Positions 60,625 through 64,000 of a DNA stretch of 64,000 nucleotides are shown here, in pieces. The stretch is from NCBI RefSeq assembly GCF_029962485.1, contig NZ_CP073638.1, positions 2,232,001-2,296,000 of the forward strand. Reading direction: 5' to 3'. Source of the DNA: Burkholderia cepacia (lineage in GTDB: Bacteria; Pseudomonadota; Gammaproteobacteria; Burkholderiales; Burkholderiaceae). How positions within the stretch are numbered: position 1 is the stretch's first letter; every line of letters begins with the position of its first letter. A model generated the notes under the pieces. It worked only from the letters and a program-made list of their open reading frames with translations, did no database searches and was not told the origin of the DNA. A program made the position numbers and the translations under genes.

Positions 60625-63315
60625 ATGTCAAACGATTCGTCCGGCAAACGCTCCCGTCCCTCCACGGAGGGCTTCGTGGATGTGCGCGGTGCGCGAGAAC
60701 ACAATCTGAAGGATGTGGACGTCGTCATCCCGCGCGATGCACTGGTGGTATTTTCCGGCGTTTCCGGTTCTGGCAAATCCTCCCTTGCGTTCGGTACGAT
60801 CTATGCCGAGGCGCAGCGGCGCTATTTCGAGTCCGTTGCCCCTTATGCGCGGCGCCTGATCGACCAGGTGGGCGTCCCGGATGTGGATGCCATCGACGGT
60901 CTGCCGCCGGCGGTGGCGCTGCAACAGCAACGCGGGGCCAGCAACGCGCGCTCTTCGGTAGGAAGCCTGACGACCTTGTCCAGTCTGGTGCGAATGATGT
61001 ACTCGCGTGCCGGTGCGTATCCGGCCAACCAGCCGATGCTCTACGCCGAGGACTTCTCGCCGAACACGCCGCAAGGCGCATGCGCGAGCTGCCACGGTCT
61101 CGGTCGCGTGTACGAAGTCACCGAAGCGACGATGGTACCGGACCCGTCATTGAGCATACGCGAACGGGCGATCGCCGCCTGGCCGCCGGCCTGGCACGGG
61201 CAGAACCTGCGTGACATCCTCGTCACCCTCGGCTACGACGTCGATCGACCGTGGCGCGATCTACCGAAGAAAGACCGGGACTGGATTCTGTTCACCGAAG
61301 AGGCACCGACGGTACCGGTCTACGCGGGCCTGACGCCCGCTGAAACCCGCGCGGCCCTCAAGCGCAAGCTCGAGCCGAGCTACATGGGCACCTTCACCGG
61401 GGCGCGGCGCTACGTCCTGCATACCTTCGCCAATACCCAGAGCGCGCTGATGCGAAAGCGCGTGTCGCGCTTCATGGAGGGCAAGCTGTGCCCCGCTTGC
61501 CACGGCAAGCGACTCAAGGCCGAGGCACTCTCGGTGACCTTCGCCGGCGTGGACATCGGCGAATTCATGCAAATGCCGCTGGACCGCTTGGCGTCGCTGC
61601 TCGAGCCGATCGCCCAGGGCAATTTCGGAGCACACACCGCCGGAGCGGGTACGGACCGGGAAGCAACCGAGCGCGATCGCAAAGAACGTGCCGCATCGGG
61701 TCGCGCGACGCATACGGTAACGCCGGACGTGCGCCGCACGTCCGCACTGTCGGAGGAAAAGCGCCTCGCCGCGCAACGACTGGCTCAAGGGGTGGTTGCA
61801 CGATTGCGCCAATTGCGGGAACTGGGCCTGGGCTACCTCACGCTCGACCGTGCCACGCCCACGCTCTCGGCCGGCGAACTGCAGCGGTTGCGATTGGCCA
61901 CGCAGCTGAGTTCGATGCTGTTCGGCGTCGTGTACGTCCTCGATGAACCTTCCGCGGGCCTGCACCCTTCCGACAGCCAGGCCCTGTACGACGCGCTCGA
62001 CAGGCTACGCGACGCCGGCAATTCGGTATTCGTGGTCGAACATGACCTCGACCTGATGCGCCGCGCGCAATGGCTCGTGGACGTCGGACCGGAGGCCGGA
62101 GAACGGGGCGGCAGAGTGCTCTATAGCGGGGCGCCGGACGGCCTGCGCGCGATCGGTGAATCACGCACCGCGCGCTATCTGTTCGACGAGATTCCTGCTG
62201 CGCCGAGTCACGAGCGCGAACCCGCCGGATGGCTCGAGATGCGGGGAATTCATCGCCACAACCTGCATGGCGTGGACGCACGCATTCCTTTGGGCGTTTT
62301 GACGGCGGTCACGGGTATCTCGGGCTCCGGCAAATCCAGCCTGGTCGCCCAGGCGCTACCCGAGCTGGTGCTCCTGCATCTCGGTCACGAACCCGAAGAC
62401 GACGCGGACGAAAGCACCAGCGAAGGTCCGGCCGTGATCGACGCCACCGCCGGCCACCTGACGGGGGATCTGGACGCGGTTCAACGCCTGGTTCAGGTAG
62501 ACCAAAAACCGATCGGGCGCACGCCGCGCTCGAACCTGGCGACCTATACGGGGCTGTTCGACCACGTGCGCAAGCTTTTCTCCGCCACGCCCGATGCGCG
62601 CCGCCGCCGTTTCGACGCCGGCCGGTTTTCCTTCAACGTGCCCAAGGGACGCTGCGAAACCTGCGAAGGCGAAGGATTCGTCAGCGTGGAACTGCTGTTC
62701 ATGCCCAGCGTGTACGCACCTTGCCCGACATGCCACGGCGCACGATACAACGAGGCGACACTCAAGGTGCTCTGGAACGGCCGCAACATTGCCGAGGTGC
62801 TGCAGATGACCGTGGACGAGGCGCGGGACTTCTTCGCCGACGAAGACGCGGTGGCCCGCCCGCTGCAACTGTTGCGGGAGATCGGGCTCGGTTATCTGCG
62901 CCTGGGGCAGCCGGCGACCGAACTCTCCGGAGGCGAAGCGCAGCGCATCAAACTCGCGACGGAATTGCAGCGCAGCCAGCGCGGACGCAATCTCTATGTG
63001 CTCGACGAGCCGACGACGGGACTCCATGCGTCCGACGCCGATCGACTGCTGGTGCAACTGCAACGCCTCGTCGATGCCGGCAACTCGGTCGTGATCGTCG
63101 AACACGATATGCGTGCGGTCGCACAGGCCGATTGGGTCATCGATGTCGGCCCGGGTGCGGGTGACGAAGGCGGGCGCGTCGTCGTAGCGGGAACGCCTCG
63201 GCAAGTCGCTCAAGCGCCAGGCAGTCGCACGGCGCGTTTTCTTGCCGAGGAACTGGCGCGAGCCGGCTCGGGCCTGACCGAACATCGCCGCAAGCAGCGA
63301 CGCACGCAGGCTTGA
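60625..63315 (+). CDS. UvrA-like ABC excinuclease paralogue
   Basis: This 896-residue protein has two ABC ATPase modules: FSGVSGSGKSSLAFGT and GISGSGKSSLVAQA (Walker A), TLSAGELQRLRLATQLSSML and ELSGGEAQRIKLATELQRSQ (signatures), LDEPSAGLHPSD and LDEPTTGLHASD (Walker B). Zinc-type CxxC sets (CASCHGLG, CPACHGKR, CETCEGEG, CPTCHGARYN) are present. Homologous to UvrA; the length is shorter than canonical 940 and it probably is the UvrA2-like class found as a second copy. It follows gene fragments at the right border of the formaldehyde region. AGGAG ribosome site. Confidence 0.85.
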   Translation: MSNDSSGKRSRPSTEGFVDVRGAREHNLKDVDVVIPRDALVVFSGVSGSGKSSLAFGTIYAEAQRRYFESVAPYARRLIDQVGVPDVDAIDGLPPAVALQQQRGASNARSSVGSLTTLSSLVRMMYSRAGAYPANQPMLYAEDFSPNTPQGACASCHGLGRVYEVTEATMVPDPSLSIRERAIAAWPPAWHGQNLRDILVTLGYDVDRPWRDLPKKDRDWILFTEEAPTVPVYAGLTPAETRAALKRKLEPSYMGTFTGARRYVLHTFANTQSALMRKRVSRFMEGKLCPACHGKRLKAEALSVTFAGVDIGEFMQMPLDRLASLLEPIAQGNFGAHTAGAGTDREATERDRKERAASGRATHTVTPDVRRTSALSEEKRLAAQRLAQGVVARLRQLRELGLGYLTLDRATPTLSAGELQRLRLATQLSSMLFGVVYVLDEPSAGLHPSDSQALYDALDRLRDAGNSVFVVEHDLDLMRRAQWLVDVGPEAGERGGRVLYSGAPDGLRAIGESRTARYLFDEIPAAPSHEREPAGWLEMRGIHRHNLHGVDARIPLGVLTAVTGISGSGKSSLVAQALPELVLLHLGHEPEDDADESTSEGPAVIDATAGHLTGDLDAVQRLVQVDQKPIGRTPRSNLATYTGLFDHVRKLFSATPDARRRRFDAGRFSFNVPKGRCETCEGEGFVSVELLFMPSVYAPCPTCHGARYNEATLKVLWNGRNIAEVLQMTVDEARDFFADEDAVARPLQLLREIGLGYLRLGQPATELSGGEAQRIKLATELQRSQRGRNLYVLDEPTTGLHASDADRLLVQLQRLVDAGNSVVIVEHDMRAVAQADWVIDVGPGAGDEGGRVVVAGTPRQVAQAPGSRTARFLAEELARAGSGLTEHRRKQRRTQA

Positions 63316-63354
63316 CCGACGATACTCACATGAAAGCGCCACTGCGAGAACGGC

Positions 63355-63795
63355 ATGGCAACTTCGACGATTGGATTCACGAACAAGTCGGCCGAAAAAT
63401 TCTTCAAGCTTTTGCGTGACGCAGAGGTCAAGACGCTATTGGATGTGCGACTCAACAACGTCTCTCAATTGTCGGGATTCGCCAAAAAGGCCGACCTGAA
63501 GTACTTTCTTTCACAGCTCATCGCGGCAGAGTTCGTCGAACTCCGAGACTTGGCTCCGGAAAAAGATATGCTCAGGCAATATCAAAGAAAGGAGATTGGC
63601 TGGGAAAGTTATGCCACGAAATATATCGAATGCCTGGCGAAACGCCAGGTGAAAAACAATCTCGACATCGCGCTATTCGATCGCGGATGTTTATTGTGCA
63701 GCGAAGGCAGACTCCACCACTGTCACCGAAGACTGGCGGTAGAGTATTTGAATGCTCGCTGGAACAACAGGCTGAATGTCACGCATCTCTATTGA
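63355..63795 (+). CDS. DUF488 family protein
   Basis: This 146-residue protein has TIGFTNKSAEKFFKLLRD and LLDVRLNNVSQLSGFAKKAD at the N terminus, the DUF488 signature, and CLLCSEGRLHHCHRRLAVEY with a Cys-His cluster. DUF488 proteins are of unknown function, sometimes linked to DNA repair or mobile elements. Composition is lower GC than the rest, so it may be horizontally acquired with the UvrA paralogue 39 bases upstream. ATG 63355 behind GAGAA. Confidence 0.8.
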   Translation: MATSTIGFTNKSAEKFFKLLRDAEVKTLLDVRLNNVSQLSGFAKKADLKYFLSQLIAAEFVELRDLAPEKDMLRQYQRKEIGWESYATKYIECLAKRQVKNNLDIALFDRGCLLCSEGRLHHCHRRLAVEYLNARWNNRLNVTHLY

Positions 63796-63856
63796 GCGCG
63801 ATGGTCATCGACCGGCCTCGTATCGTCAACCCGGTTCGGCCCGCACCGGACTGCGC

Positions 63857-63890
63857 GCCTGGCCTGAAGACGCGTGTCTTCAGGCCAGGC
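63857..63890. terminator. 15-bp hairpin terminator
   Basis: Arms GCCTGGCCTGAAGAC and GTCTTCAGGCCAGGC with a four-base loop lie between the convergent DUF488 gene and the VOC gene. No T-run on the plus strand; probably serves as bidirectional transcription end. Confidence 0.6.
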
Positions 63891-63952
63891 CGTGACACGA
63901 CAACAACCCGTTCAGCCGAATCCGCATGCCACGACAACCGGGTACCTCGGAT

Positions 63953-64000
63953 TTACGCCGGCGTGAAGCTGTAAACAGCCAGCTTGTTGCCGTCGGGATC
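63953..64000 (-). CDS. VOC (glyoxalase/bleomycin resistance) family protein, C-terminal end cut by window edge
   Basis: The minus-strand frame is open to the window edge and reads DPDGNKLAVYSFTPA and stop. DPDGN plus a short hydrophobic strand is the usual C terminus of VOC superfamily proteins. Nothing else can be said from 15 residues. Confidence 0.65.
   Translation of the reverse strand, partial: DPDGNKLAVYSFTPA

Overview
The window looks like a stretch of a Burkholderia chromosome, probably Burkholderia cepacia complex or a close relative. It is very GC-rich with strong G/C third-position bias. It carries DUF4148 proteins, several OmpC-type porins, MHS and anion/cation-symporter MFS permeases, LysR/AraC/GntR regulators and a DctA carrier, all typical of that genus. 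Gene families and pathways below are assigned by reading the sequence; no database search was run.

Layout. 1-2.2 kb: end of DNA polymerase II, a DUF4148 secreted protein and a J-domain protein. 2.2-4.4 kb: a secreted pectinacetylesterase/Notum-type esterase and a helical, membrane-anchored accessory protein (possibly PlcR-like). 4.8-11.2 kb: a PLP fold-III enzyme, an alditol/aldonolactone oxidase, an MFS carrier, a porin and an AraC regulator. 11.2-23.2 kb: the most coherent system in the window. It encodes an M20 carbamoylase, a hydantoinase, a LysR regulator, a DUF917 protein, a urocanase paralogue, an MHS permease, an exported histidine-ammonia-lyase-like protein and two porins. Together these fit ergothioneine degradation to glutamate: trimethylamine elimination, hydration of thiourocanate, desulfurisation of the thiohydantoin, hydantoin opening and decarbamoylation. 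23.3-30.7 kb: a GntR-controlled catabolic cluster (class V aminotransferase, MFS, hydratase-family protein, FAD/Fe-S 2-hydroxyacid dehydrogenase) with a clear palindromic operator.

30.7-32.2 kb is a lower-GC accessory patch with a HEPN-like hypothetical protein and a decayed excisionase gene. 32.2-37.8 kb holds a LysR regulator and a five-gene operon combining an APH-type kinase, an acyl-CoA dehydrogenase, two SDRs and a phosphatase. This resembles the ACAD10/11 and levulinate type of 4-hydroxyacyl-CoA metabolism. 37.9-50.4 kb is a mixed housekeeping/accessory region: GNAT proteins, a thioesterase, a BaeSR-like two-component system, a MerR-ATPase fusion, an esterase with a Cys nucleophile, a MASE1-PAS membrane protein, a parvulin and a secreted beta-propeller. 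50.8-52.1 kb is dctA.

52.7-55.2 kb is a three-gene glycan-type cluster (GT4 glycosyltransferase, methyltransferase-like protein, polysaccharide deacetylase). 55.3-56.7 kb encodes a shortened threonyl-tRNA synthetase preceded by a leader peptide with nine consecutive Thr codons and an intrinsic terminator, a textbook-looking attenuator not listed by ordinary annotation. 56.8-60.6 kb is a glutathione-dependent formaldehyde operon (frmR-frmA-gfa-fghA) bordered by truncated pieces of unrelated genes (SDR 3' end, NADH dehydrogenase 5' end, rarA 3' end), suggesting arrival by recombination. 60.6-64 kb: a UvrA paralogue, a DUF488 protein and the end of a VOC protein.
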